Below, in pieces: positions 34,880-46,665 of a stretch of 64,000 bases of DNA. Within the stretch, counting starts at the first letter, position 1; the number at the start of each line of letters is the position of its first letter. Source of the stretch: Diogma glabrata. Lineage: Eukaryota; Arthropoda; Insecta; Diptera; Cylindrotomidae. The stretch lies in NCBI GenBank assembly GCA_963693315.1, contig OY856188.1, positions 153,713,512 through 153,777,511 of the forward strand, read 5' to 3'. The notes under the pieces were generated by a model that worked only from the letters and a program-made list of their open reading frames with translations, was not told where the DNA came from and made no database searches. A program made the position numbers and the translations under genes.

Positions 34880-36378
34880 TTTTCACAGTTAGGACATAAT
34901 ACATCGTCTTTTCCGCATCCCCAACAAAACAATCGCTGAGATTCACGACAATCGTGCCACCGATGACCAGGTCGTTTACAGTTCCAACAAATAGTTGAAC
35001 TGGTTATTCGTTTCATATTAGGGGCAGGCTGTATTGCCGCAAGTTCGTTAGAGGTAATTGGTAATGATTCAGTTGGCAATTCGCTAATTTGAATTTGTGA
35101 GAATTCACTATCTAAATCCACCTCAGACACCGGTCTAGACGGTCGAATATTATAATCTCGCGATCTGGTTACTGACTCGGCCCATAACTTTTCGCGATCA
35201 CGGCAGAGCTGGCGCAGATGTTCCAGTCCATAAATGGTAACATATAACAGCTCCCTTCTAATTTCTAATCGTAAGTTGTTGCGTATCAAGGATAACAACT
35301 CCGCGTCCGACATCGGTACTCGTAGCTTATCTGCCAGTCGATAAATCGCTTGTAAGAATTCGTCAAACAATTCCGTGGGCCGCTGTTTCCTGGCCCTCAT
35401 CCGCTCCTTCACTTCTTCGTCCGTCTGCCGGTCCTGAAATTCAATTCGCAGAGCATGACACAAGTCAGTCCAAATAAGCTGTCGGTTCTGGCGAAAATAT
35501 CTCCAGAACCAATCAGCTGCTCGATCTGTGAACAACAGGTACAGACAACGGGTGACAATAGTAAAATCGCTATTTAAACACATCTCGGTCAGCCGCTCTA
35601 TTCTGAAGATGAACGCTTCAACATCTAGACCATCGGGTCTACCCGAGAACGTTACGTTCCAATTTCTAATTGTTGTAGAGTGCTGCTCGAGATGTGTTCT
35701 CATTCTAGTTGGAGCAAGAGCAGGAGGAGGCTCAGCAAACAATGGTGGTACTGGTACATTATTTCGCATATACGCATTCACTGGTGTATAATTTCCGGAA
35801 TGAACCGTTTGATGACGCGGGGTGGTGGGTGATACTGCATTATGTGCTAGGGGTAACAACACTTCAGGTGCTGGAGCACGTGATTGCATCATTGAGTGAT
35901 TAATTCTTGAAATTTCCCGATCGATGTGAGCATTTACCGCTTCCTGAAAACCTGGATCTTCCGCTGCAGCGGCACCATATATGGGAGATCTTTGAGCTAT
36001 ATTCCCTCGCACTTCATCGGCGAGTCGAGATGGTGGGAGACGGTTTGCCAAGGGAGTGGACGAGGGTTGAATTCCGGTACTGGAACGACGTTGCCAGCCT
36101 GCGGTAATAGAGCGGGTCACCGGTCGCGGTGGTGGTGGCACCATTGTATCATTAGTTTTCTCCCTCCCTCGAGGTAACCTCTGTAATTCTGCACGCTCAC
36201 AAGCGGCTCGACAAATCGGGCAGGTGCTATTCTGCAACAACCAGTCGTTGAGGCAGATGTCATGAAAGAGGTGGTTACACCGAGTGAGGAGTTTTACGTC
36301 GGCCGGCACTATTTCGTGCTGACAAACAGCACAAGAGCTGGACCTGTCCAGAACGTCAATCTTATCAGCCGCTGACAT
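34813..36378 (-). CDS. Gag of copy C with an N-terminal RING-H2 finger
   Basis: An intact 521-residue frame starts at ATG 36378. Residues 16-56 form a canonical C3H2C3 RING-H2: Cys16, Cys19, Cys34, His36, His39, Cys42, Cys53, Cys56, with Val18, Trp46 and Pro54 at the positions that contact E2 enzymes in active ubiquitin ligases. A Pro/Ser-rich linker (70-220) follows. A retrotrans_gag-type helical domain spans about 228-400 (SGRPDGLDVEAFIF, ADWFWRYF). A CCHC knuckle lies at Cys464, Cys467, His472, Cys477, and a Cys-rich ribbon (Cys485, 488, 495, 498, 501) precedes the end. The RING is not a usual Gag module. By family knowledge it predicts E3 ubiquitin-ligase activity on Gag itself or a host factor; that role is inference. 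The decayed RING at 17505 shows it is a family trait, not a one-off fusion. Confidence 0.95.
   Translation of the reverse strand: MSAADKIDVLDRSSSCAVCQHEIVPADVKLLTRCNHLFHDICLNDWLLQNSTCPICRAACERAELQRLPRGREKTNDTMVPPPPRPVTRSITAGWQRRSSTGIQPSSTPLANRLPPSRLADEVRGNIAQRSPIYGAAAAEDPGFQEAVNAHIDREISRINHSMMQSRAPAPEVLLPLAHNAVSPTTPRHQTVHSGNYTPVNAYMRNNVPVPPLFAEPPPALAPTRMRTHLEQHSTTIRNWNVTFSGRPDGLDVEAFIFRIERLTEMCLNSDFTIVTRCLYLLFTDRAADWFWRYFRQNRQLIWTDLCHALRIEFQDRQTDEEVKERMRARKQRPTELFDEFLQAIYRLADKLRVPMSDAELLSLIRNNLRLEIRRELLYVTIYGLEHLRQLCRDREKLWAESVTRSRDYNIRPSRPVSEVDLDSEFSQIQISELPTESLPITSNELAAIQPAPNMKRITSSTICWNCKRPGHRWHDCRESQRLFCWGCGKDDVLCPNCENCRGNRRGGQNPNTFSRSQDLS
34855..34873 (-). promoter_or_regulatory. Two candidate -1 ribosomal frameshift heptamers in the gag/pol overlap
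   Basis: In the gag frame the coding strand reads G GGA AAC at 34873-34867 and G GGG GGC at 34861-34855. Both fit X XXY YYZ, and the first is a type known to work in retroviruses. Both lie between the upstream TGA that closes the pol frame and the gag stop, and a -1 slip at either joins gag to pol. Confidence 0.8.
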
Positions 36379-37969
36379 TATGAAAACTCAAACCGCCGTA
36401 CAGGACCAGACCAATAAAGACAAGTATAGGGAGAAAAATTGTTACACTAGCCAAGTGTTACTTATTGCAAACGTTGAAAACGAATAAACAATTTAATTAT
36501 TACCAGACAAAAATACTTTATTACAATATTTTAGTACTTGAAATATATTAGAGAGTTGTATGGAAATTTCGTTATTCAAACCCTTAACCAGCTGTGCGAT
36601 ATCTGACCACTTCGTCCAATGTATGGATTAAGAAACTTGTAAAACGGGCTATCGCCGAGGGTAATCAAGAATGAAATATCTATTACTACTTACGTTGTTG
36701 ATGTGTGAACAATCAGGAAAAATTTGTTTTTTTGTTTTTTTTTTTTTTTTTTTTTTTTTTGCTTTAACGGGCAGCAGTTCAATCTGGTGAAACAAACGCG
36801 AAAATGAAGCCCAAAAAAAAAAAAAACAGGTAAGTTATACTGTTATTAACGAGGTAAGTGGGGAACAAAAATTATGAAGCAAAATGCGTGAAAATTAATA
36901 TCCTACACTATTGTCGGCGGGGGATTAAACAAAAATTTCCGAATCGATTTCGGGCGGCTCAGAAATTCCCCGAATCGAAAATCAAAAAGGGAAAACAAAA
37001 AAAAAGTGCGGCAAGCCTACCGGTTCGACAAGCAAATGTGTTTCAAAATTTAACAAAAATACAAAAAAAACTTAGCCTATCATGCCTTAAACGAAAATAT
37101 ACAAACAAGATTAAATCTAACAATCTATACCTAATATTAATCGAATTGTAGTCTTCTATCCAGGTTAGCTTTAAATTGGTGAATAAAATTTTTGGTTTTC
37201 CGTTATAATTTTCTTATTCTTGATGCTTATTTATTTGAGTTGAATACTCTTCGTTTTCCTTATTTGATATATTATTAATTCCTATATTTGGTTTAAATAC
37301 GTATTCTTGATGTATAATCTATTTGTTTAATATTTATTTTTTTGTGCTGGCATCTAAAATATATTGAAAAAAAAATTTAGTTCCCAATATTATCAGCTGT
37401 TTTGCCGTCTTATGTATTTATTAACTATTTAATTAATAAATACTTATTTATTTCTTTATTAAATATTTATTTATTTATTATTATATTTATTTATTGGTTA
37501 TTCTATTTATTTATTTATTATTATATTTATTTATTTGCTATTTACACAATAATAAATATTTATTTTCCTTTTTTTTTTTGTTATTTATTTATTTGTGGAC
37601 GGAGGACAGACGGACCAATCCTGGGGGAAGTTCACCACACATGGGGCTGGAAGGGGTGATCGCCGGTCTTTCATTATTTGTTGTTGTTTTAAGATGTTTT
37701 TGTTTGTTTGGGACCAAAGAAAAGTAAAATTATGCTACGTTAAAGGATGGGAAATCAGAAAGGAGAAGGGAAGAAGAGCGGAGGTAAAAGGATGGGAAAA
37801 GGTAGGGTGGGAAAGGAATAAGAAGGGGTATGTGCTGATGGGATCTCACCCAGCTGACAAGTGCTGACGGGATGGCCAGAAGATAAATCCTCTGGACCAC
37901 CATTCGATCATCAACACCTGCCAACTGCGATCCACACCACCAACACATACGGGCGAGGTGCTATGATCT

Positions 37970-37988
37970 GAGTTAATCCAATTAACTC
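37970..37988 (-). other. Perfect 8-bp leader hairpin
   Basis: On the coding strand this is GAGTTAATTGGATTAACTC, with a three-base loop. It is unchanged in copy A (15829-15847). Confidence 0.75.
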
Positions 37989-38006
37989 GCGACATGAAGG
38001 CTGGGC

Positions 38007-38054
38007 GAACATCTTCCCTCAGCAGTTGATATCGAACTGCTTTAGAAGATGTTC
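38007..38054 (-). other. 48-nt two-part leader hairpin
   Basis: Outer arms GAACATCTTC and GAAGATGTTC pair perfectly over 10 bp, and inner arms GCAGTT and AACTGC pair over 6 bp around a 7-base loop. The location between primer site and gag fits a dimerisation or packaging signal, which is inference. Confidence 0.75.
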
Positions 38055-38625
38055 CCCAGTATCATTCGCGAGAACCGGACAACTCAGACCATAGGGTGCT
38101 AACGCTCCAGGGAGGGGACTCTAACGTTATGGAGCAGTTAGCCCAGCTGAGAATCTCACTGTCACAGCGAACCCAGAGCATGGCCAGATGACCAGGATGG
38201 ATGTGATAGGCGTATACGCCATTTCACAAATATCTAATCCTGGCACCCGGTCACCCCCGGCATTCCCCGTGCCAGTAAGAAACCCAGCCGTTACTAGGGT
38301 CCGTGGGTTTGTAAAGCCCATTGAGAATGATTCCGAAGAACCATTCTCACCCTTGCGTTATCAAAATACAAAAAGGAGAGTTGTAGCTGGAGGCGTGGGG
38401 ACGCAAAACCCCATCGAAGGAAAGTCTGAGGAATCTCAGACTTCCTTCGCTCCTGCGCGTGTGAAGCAGGGAACTGCTTCCACGCCGCCAGAGTCTCTTA
38501 CTATTGTTGGGTGCAACTTGAAAATTAACATGAAAAAAAATTTTCAAAAAAAAATTTTTCAAATTTTGTGTAAACATGGAGGGACTCCTCCAGGGTCCTA
38601 CATCACTGTAGAAACCCTTAGAGAA

Positions 38626-38643
38626 GCCCCACGTTGGGCGCCA
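38626..38643 (-). promoter_or_regulatory. Primer-binding site of copy C (tRNA-Lys type)
   Basis: On the minus strand TGGCGCCCAACGTGGGGC starts three bases after the 5' LTR end. It is identical to the site of copy A. Confidence 0.92.
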
Positions 38644-38646
38644 ATT

Positions 38647-41600
38647 TGTAATGAAGCGCTTTCTCAGTGGCGAACCAATGAGAGTGGCATAGCAGGAAGC
38701 GTACCTTGAGTAGTTTAAAGCCATCACGACTAAGACTCAGCCATCGCGGGTTTGATAGAGTAATACCTGCTACTTCAGCACAAATACAGAAATGTACGCT
38801 ATTTACGAAAATCTGCAGAAATGGAAAGAAATACAAGTGGAAAAATGGAGACTCTGGCGACGCCATGGGCGAAAGATCCACGATCACCACGCCCAACCCC
38901 TACATTCACTCTCAGACGCCCACACACTCACACGTCACACATTCACCCACACATTCGACGACTAGCATGTCCCGATTCAATCTCTGACACGCCCTTTTAC
39001 ACCCATTCACACCCCCCACCTTAATTAAAAAAAAAATAAAAAAAAAACAAACTGAGTGTACTCACCCCACGATTAATTCCTGACCTCCTATTCCGATTCC
39101 ATCAGCCTTCCATGGGTACGCTGGTCACGTTGGAGAATTTCGATGGATAAAGCGTTGATTAGAAACGTTATCTGATAATATTGTTGAAGAAAAATGATGA
39201 GTAGAAACGATCAATAAACTAGTAATCATCAGCGGTAAGTAATGTTGTTGAATAAAACGTTAATTAGAAACGTTAAATGATAATATTGTTGAAGAAAAAT
39301 GATGAGTAGAAACATTCAATAAACTAGTAATCATCAGCGGTAAGTAATGTTGTTGAGTAAAACGTTAATTAGAAACGTTAAATGATAATATTGTTGAATA
39401 AATATGATGAGTAGAAACGTTCAATAAACTAGTAATCATCAGCGGTAAGTAATTTTGTTGAGTAAAACGTTAATTAGAAACGTTAAATGATAATATTGTT
39501 GAATAAATATGATGAGTAGAAACGTTCAATAAACTAGCAATCATCAGCGGTAAGTAATGTTGTTCTTATAAACAATGAATAAATGGTTGTGTAGAAATGT
39601 TGAATAAATTTGCAATCATTAAACAATTTTATTGAATAAACGTTACGTAGAAACGTTAATTGATATCGTTGTTGCAGTGAATGACCCGTAGGAACATTCC
39701 ATAAACTGGCAGTCAGCAGCGTTATATAATGTTGTTCTTATAAACAATGAATAAATGGTTGTGTAGAAATGTTAAATAAATTTGCAATCATTAAACAATT
39801 CTATTAAATAAAACGTGACGTAGAAACGTTAATGGATGACGTTGTTGCAGCAAATGACAAGTAGAACCATTCCGTAAACTGGCAAGCATCAGCGTTGAAG
39901 GATTTTGTTGAATAAAACGTTGAACACAATGATAACGTTGTGAGAAAAAAAAAAATGGTACATAGAAACGTTAAATAAACTTGCAATCAATTAAGCCGAA
40001 TGCGTTGAAATGTAGTTGTGGCAGGATGCGTTGAAATCAAAAATAAGTGTACCAACACTAGCCAAACTATTTATTGAAATCGAACGGTGACAATTTGTAT
40101 CAATGATGGGAACGCAATACGGCAAAACATAATTGTTGACGTATGCGTTGAAATCCAAAACTTGTAGTAAATGGCACCAACACCAGTTAAACTATTCGTT
40201 GCAGTATATCTGTAATAATTTTGTATCAATGATAGTGAAGTAATACGGCACAAAAGAATAATTGTTGACGTATGCGTTGAAATCCAAACAATGTGACAAA
40301 TTGTACCAACACTAGTTAAACTATACGTGCAGGATAACTGTAATAATTTTGTAACAATGATAGTGAAGCAATACGGCAAAAGTAATGGTTGACGTATGCG
40401 TTGAAATCCCAAAAAAATGTGACAAATTGTACCAACACTAGCCAAACCATTCGTTGAAGCATAACTGTAACAACTTTGTAGCAATGATAAGGAAGCAATA
40501 CGGCAAAAGTAATGGTTGACGTATGCGTTGAAATCCCAAAGGTAATCAATTGTAACCACACCCGTTAAATTATTCGTTGAAGTATAACTGTAACCAAGTT
40601 GTAACAATGATAATGAAGCGATACGGCAGTAATTAAATGAAAATTTTGTATTATTGGTGTGTCGAAACAGGTATAATAGACGATAGCAACAGCCAAAAAC
40701 CTGATGCCAATGCTGAGTTGCACTAACCTACAGTAGTAACCGCCAAAATATTGATACGGCGGATGATGATATTGTGGCCTCATCGTTGAAGGACGTCATA
40801 TTCCGGCCTTTTTTATAATTTGGATCTTGCATCATATTATTAATTTATTCACATCAACATCCAACTTCAAAATAGTACTGCCAATTAAATTTGGTAAATT
40901 TCAGAATCACAAATAAAAATAAACCATTTTTTTTTATGTTATCATAACACAAGTTATCAAATTCCACGACGTTCAATAGAAAATAAAATACAGCATACGT
41001 TCATTTAGCATAATAACTGTAATCATATTTTGTTACAATTCGATTGTCTATTTAAACAAATACACAACTAATAAATAAGATACATCTTTCTTTTACATAA
41101 TATAGTAGTTCGAATTTATAATATTTATCGTACCTTCTTAAATCTTCGGCAGTCGAAATAATTTAAGTTTTACAAAAAAATAGGACTCATTCAACTGAGT
41201 TAAAAACTTTTAATTAGTACAAACAATTGTTCTACTTAAATTTTAAGAGAAATACGTGGATACAAAATATATTCCACAAAAAAAATATATATTTTAATAG
41301 TTAGTCACAATAATTCCATTTAATTATCACTAAAACATTTATGTCAAAAATAATTAACATTAGGATGATAGCGCGCGTACAGTTTTCGTTACGTCACAAA
41401 ACATATCAATTTGTTTTAACTTGCACATATAAATTTTTGACTAAATTGGACTAACTCAGGGATACTAAATACAAACAAATTCAACTAATGGAAATATTGG
41501 CACTCACCAAATTTAATATTGATTATAATATTTTGTACTACGTAGATTTAATGCAATTTTTTTGCTTGTTGATTTTACGGCACATTATTATAGTGGGCAC

Positions 41601-42627
41601 AACACAAACATATAAAGATTTTTTTTTGCGTTAACAATTTTACAAATTCATTAATTTTTTTTTTTCTTTGTATGATTCAGAACGGCACACAACATATAAA
41701 ATTTTTTTTTGTTTTAAATTTAAACTCACAAATAACTTGCACTATGATTTTTGAAAGTCAACCGGACGGAATGACTATGTGACCATAACCATCACCACGC
41801 AAATGTAATAAACTAAGAGATCTTAATAATTGACAGAGCCGTATTATATAGCCAAAAATTTTTGTCTCGAAAAAACTCGAATACGGTGTTTTGGAAATTA
41901 ATTTCCATCAAGTTTTCAATTGTTGGGAATTTTTCAAAATTACACAAAACCGTTCGTTATTTGATACTATTGCACAACGACAAGGTTGTAACACAAAATA
42001 TTTCCGACACATCAACAACATTCACCATTGAATTCAAAATGAATCAAATGCAAAACTATAATCCAGAATCACATTATAGTGAAACGGAAAAATCATTTTG
42101 AAAGAAAATAAGACAATAGAATGTTTAACAAAAACGAGATATTAAATCGTTGAATGTTGATGACTGGAAAAATACGCACAGCCGACTTAGGGTTCAAAAA
42201 AAGTTAGTTGTTTAATTACGGTTGATGTTTAGAGAATTCAAACTTTAATAGTATATTGAATGTAACCATAGCGCACGTCATTTTTAGGGTGTTGTAAAAT
42301 AAAAATATGGATGATCTTTAAAGATAATTATTAATTAATTAAAACCAACCAATCTTATATTAGATTAATTAACATATCAAACCAGCGTAATCAGTGCAAA
42401 AATCTTTTGGTTTTCTCACATATGGTCGGTCCAACTATTGAAAATTTAAATGGGGTCTAGGAAAAATAAGGAACTACGGGTTACGGGGACTATAAAAATA
42501 CGGCTATTGAAGGTGAATGGATGGGAAACTATTACGCGCGGTACAGGTGAATAAAAAAAAATGAAAACCAATAAATCTGAGACTATAATATACTGGGTTC
42601 AGACATTAGCCCAGACTATCCATTACA
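38647..42627 (-). repeat. 5' LTR of copy C (3,981 bp)
   Basis: This is the partner of 26632-30612. The same tandem-repeat blocks lie at 39152-39571 and 40023-40635. On the coding strand it starts TGTAATGGATAGTC and ends GCGCTTCATTACA. Confidence 0.96.
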
Positions 42628-42631
42628 TTAC

Positions 42632-42916
42632 CCAAAAATAGGTTATTCACAAGCCACACTGTACGGCGCTTATCACTTATTTTATATTTAATTCAAATGG
42701 AGAAATTGACGTTATTAGTTATTACTTATTTGTAAGTATAAAGTAACAAACACTAGTAGAATAATAAACCAAATTGTAGAACTTAAATAGAAAGGACGAA
42801 AAACGGAATAGAACGAAACAAAATAATTTTGTTGCTTTTTTTCTTTTTATTTTGTTTGAACGTAAAATTATAGAATGGAAATAGAAGTAAACTAAAAATT
42901 TTGTTTCTATTTCTCA
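42632..42916. other. DNA right of copy C, no gene seen
   Basis: AT-rich sequence that continues the interrupted site from 26631. It precedes the gag-protease remnant D and may include its downstream edge, but I could not identify an LTR. Confidence 0.45.
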
Positions 42917-45081
42917 TCACTGATTATCACCAACATCGATGACATGTTCAACCAAAGAAGTCTTTCCGAGTCCAGACACTTCAAATGACGGGAAAGAATC
43001 CTTGATCATATCCAGTTTTCGTTGCTGATCAGTGGTGAGGTTGTGTGTATTTACATTTTGTAGCTCTGTGCGAGTCAGTTCACTAACAAATGAAGGAACA
43101 TTACCAAATTTCTCCCAGAAATCTATGCCCAGGTAGAGCTCTTCTCGTAACCCAGGGACTATATGGAACCGCATTGGTTTAGTGGAGCCATTCACAGTTA
43201 TTGGAATTTCAATGTAACCTAATATTTAAGTTGCAGTACCATCCGCCGAACGAATACACGAAGTGTATTTACGGTAGGTTGTACCTGATGATTCCAATAA
43301 TTCCAAGGAATTTCTTCCAAGTATAGTGATTGACGCTCCACTATCCAATAATCCTGAAATATGTTTGTCCAAAATCCTTATTGTTAATCGCGGCCGAGGA
43401 TCCTTTGTTTCTGAAAGGATAGATGAAAAACATGCTTTACGAAATAATTTCCTCATCCTCCAATATCTAATGATACGTTCAAGACGTCTAAAATAGTTTC
43501 GATGTAACGATGGGAAATTAAATGTGCTAGGTGATTTTATTTGGGTTTCTTTGGTGGCAGATCGTCCTGCGTCGCCATGTCTCTCGTCGATTTCTTCGGG
43601 CTGTTGTTCGGACTGTGTTGAATCCATCGCTTCAATATATCCATCTCGATCCAGTTCAACATCCACCTTATAATCATCCACCTGCTGTAGCTCGCTAATT
43701 CTTAAATTTGATGTTCTGATCGGAACTGGTGTGGACCACAAACGTTCAAACTTCTGACATAAAGTCCGAAGTACATCAATTGAATGTATTGTTGCTGCTA
43801 GTGTAGCATTTTTGAGCTCCACACTCAGTCCCTCCCGAGCGATTTCCAACATTTCAAAAGGTCAGCAAATGGACGTGCTAAACGACGGTTCAACGAACCA
43901 ATCTCCACCAGATACTCGTACACGCTCTCCTCTGACTTTTGTTTGCGGTTCAGAAGAACTCGCAAGATCGCCTTATCATCAGTGAGCGTACCGAAAGTTT
44001 GTAGGAGTCCCTCCCTTAACACTGGGTAAGTCACCACCTCATATTCATGAATTAAGTTCAAATAGTATCTGTCGGCAGCCCCCTTGAGGTACTGTGGAAC
44101 GATAGACCTAAGGTCGTCCCAATTCACACGGTTCCTCCTGGCAGCCGCCTCCACTCTATGAACAAACTCATGAACATCAGGAGAGTGACCATCCCCTGTG
44201 AAGGTTGGAACCCAATTTGAGTCATAACGACTCAAATTGTTCCTACGAACCTCTCGGTACTCCACTGGTGCTAACGCTGGAGCCGCGTCACGCCATACCT
44301 GAGGAGGTTGGTTGTATGGTGGTGGTGCTGTTAGTGGAGCCTGTGGATATACTGGTGGTGGTTGTACCTGTGGTACTGATGGATAATTTAATTGTAATTG
44401 CGGTTGTACTAATGCTGGATTATTGTGTATGTGTTCAGCTTGAAATGATGGACCCAATTGTGGTATTGCAAAGTCCTCCGCTCTCAAACCCGATTGTTGA
44501 TAATAAGCCGGTGGTAATTGTTCTGACCGTCTCTGTTGTTGATGGTTTGGACGATTCAGACTATGTATTGTGTCCGTTATTGTCTGCACTGGGATCGGTG
44601 TGGATCTCTCATCTGGTTGAAAAGCAGGTGAAGCAGATGGAGTAGATGATACTCCTGGTTTATTCTGCATAATTGGACGTGTTGACAGCGATCCTATTAC
44701 ATCCCAAGCGCGTGACAATTGCGAGATAGCGTAGGTGCGGGCTTCTTGCAAGTCATTGCGAGGACCCAACCTATTCATTCTACCCATATAATGCAAAACC
44801 CGGTTTGCCAAACCGTCTAAGAAGGTCTGATTAATCGGTCGCTGAAGTCGTCGTACCTGATCTAAAACAAGTTGTGCTGCCTGCACCCCCATTTGAGATT
44901 CCGTTATCAAATCTCTCGCATGAGATACTATTATTGGAACTGCACCATGATCTGCGTGGTTTCGCAGTTCCTCCGCCCAATTGACCCCCCAGAAGTCCAC
45001 ACCCCGAACCAAACATTCGACTTGCAGTTCACTGGGTTCCAAACCATAGAACGGATGGTCAACGTCTAACTGGCTTGACAT
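42917..45081 (-). pseudogene. Gag-protease remnant of a second Gypsy family (copy D)
   Basis: It starts at ATG 45081 (MSSQLDVDHPF). The Gln/Pro-rich linker is followed by a Gag helical domain (FTGDGHSPDVHEFVHRVEA, LKGAADRYY) and then, in a frame displaced by one base in a T run near 43855, by a protease with LLDSGASITIL. A TAA at about 43226-43228 interrupts the protease linker, after which LYLGIDFWEKFG and LVEHVIDVG match the same region of copy C. Homology ends at 42917, exactly before RT. There is no RING at the N terminus and no CCHC knuckle between Gag and protease, so the two are fused in one frame. It is related to, but clearly distinct from, the RING-Gag family. The rest of pol is absent. 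Confidence 0.85.
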
Positions 45082-45644
45082 TTCGATGGTAAAATTTGTA
45101 AAATTATGAAATCACAATCAACAACAATATTAAAACCAATTCACACGTAATAATAAGTGGAGTTAGTACGCCCGGTAACAATCGTCCGAAGGAAATAGAA
45201 AAAAAATGAAAAACGCAAAGAATAAAAAAACAACGAACAACCCAACTTGAAAATACAACAAAATTTTTGTAAAAAAACAAATGTAATAACGAACAAAAAG
45301 AAATAATTATTGTGCTCAATGTTGTTTCACTTCTCACAAAAATTCTTAAAATATTATATATACAAAATATAATTTATCTATTTAATTTCAGATATGCTGA
45401 AATTCAGAATTATATATATACCTAAAATTATTTAGTGACGACAACACCCCTAAAGAAAATATTTATTCATTTAAAAAAAATTGAGAAATAAAAAATATTC
45501 AGAAAATTGCTTAATTATTGGATGTTCCATCTTAAATTGAAAAAATATTTATTTATTTTTTTTTTTAAAAATAAAAGATATTTATTTATATCTTGATGTA
45601 CTCGCTTATTTAAAAAAAATTATGTATTTACTTAAAAATTATTG
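45082..45644. other. AT-rich DNA between remnant D and the palindromic array
   Basis: Position suggests the leader of remnant D, but no primer site or LTR was recognised. It ends at the left copy of the 13-bp direct repeat that brackets the array. Confidence 0.45.
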
Positions 45645-45681
45645 ATTCCTAAAATTTTGCAATCCATACAATTTTAGAGCG

Positions 45682-45757
45682 ATCTAGTTTCGAACCAATG
45701 AGAAAATTTTAAACTTTTAAAAAGTCTATCATTCTCATCAGGGCTAGCCGACTAGAT
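45682..45757 (-). ncRNA. Hammerhead ribozyme motif 1
   Basis: Complement of the motif described at 47723-47798. The stem II loop differs slightly (AAACTTTTAAAAAG on plus). Confidence 0.72.
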
Positions 45758-46135
45758 AAACTCTACCAAAAAATGTCAACGCTAATGTATATAACCAAAA
45801 ATTAGGTTACAACACTAGCGAAGTGTAAAAACAAAAAATTTACATAAACATACATTTAATAAATTCAGGTTTAGTCAATTAATTTCTCTGGTGATCACTG
45901 TTTTGTTATACTCTAGATATTCTAGTATTGAATAACAAACTTGTATCTGTGAGAAGAAGTTGACTAGTCTTCACTTGTGTCTATTGACACATGATCAACA
46001 ATTAATTCAGTAAATTATTTGTGATATAACATCACCCCGATGGAAAATCTCCCATCAAGAATAATATAAGAACTGAATCTAAAAAATTATGGTGCAAATT
46101 ATGAAACATTTTGCAATCCATACAATTTTAGAGCG

Positions 46136-46211
46136 ATCTAGTTTCGAACCAATGAGAAAATTTTAAACTTTAAAAAAGTCTATCATTCTCATCAGGGCTA
46201 GCCGACTAGAT
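46136..46211 (-). ncRNA. Hammerhead ribozyme motif 2
   Basis: Core, cleavage triplet and outer stem are unchanged relative to the copy at 47723. Confidence 0.72.
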
Positions 46212-46589
46212 AAACTCTACCAAAAAATGTCAACGCTAATGTATATAACCAAAAATTAGGTTACAACACTAGCGAAGTGTAAAAACAAAAAATTTACATA
46301 AACATACATTTAATAAATTCAGGTTTAGTCAATTAATTTCTCTGGTGATCACTGTTTTGTTATACTCTAGACATTCTAGTATTGAATAACAAACTTGTAT
46401 CTGTGAGAAGAAGTTGGCTAGTCTTCACTTGTGTCTATTGACACATGATCAACAATTAATTCAGTAAATTATTTGTGATATAACATCACCCCGATGGAAA
46501 ATCTCCCATCAAGAATAATATAAGAACTGAATCTAAAAAATTATGGTGCAAATTATGAAACATTTTGCAATCCATACAATTTTAGAGCG

Positions 46590-46665
46590 ATCTAGTTTCG
46601 AACCAATGAGAAAATTTTAAACTTTAAAAAAGACTATCATTCTCATCAGGGCTAGCCGACTAGAT
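46590..46665 (-). ncRNA. Hammerhead ribozyme motif 3
   Basis: Core intact; one substitution in the stem II region (AGACTATC instead of AGTCTATC on plus). Confidence 0.72.

Larger units (their letters stand above)
36379..38625 (-). other. Long 5' leader of copy C
   Basis: About 2.25 kb without a supported gene. It includes a T/A homopolymer zone (36722-36830), a TTTA-rich tract (37427-37600) and a block at about 37840-38520 that is well conserved with copy A. Its length matches the leader of copy A. Confidence 0.75.
26632..42627 (-). mobile_element. RING-Gag Gypsy element, copy C: apparently intact 15,996-bp LTR retrotransposon
   Basis: Two equal 3,981-bp LTRs (26632-30612 and 38647-42627, offset exactly 12,015) enclose an 8,034-bp interior. 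Both start TGTAATG and end ATTACA, and the whole is flanked by a TTAC target duplication. On the minus strand the order is 5' LTR, tRNA-Lys-type primer site, 2.27-kb leader, gag with an N-terminal RING-H2, pol in the -1 frame, 780-bp 3' UTR and 3' LTR. Gag and pol are uninterrupted. By eye the LTRs show no difference; short frames translated from both copies are identical. There is no env. The long LTR and Lys primer recall the Osvaldo/Ulysses group of insect Gypsy elements, but I do not assign a clade. Confidence 0.95.
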
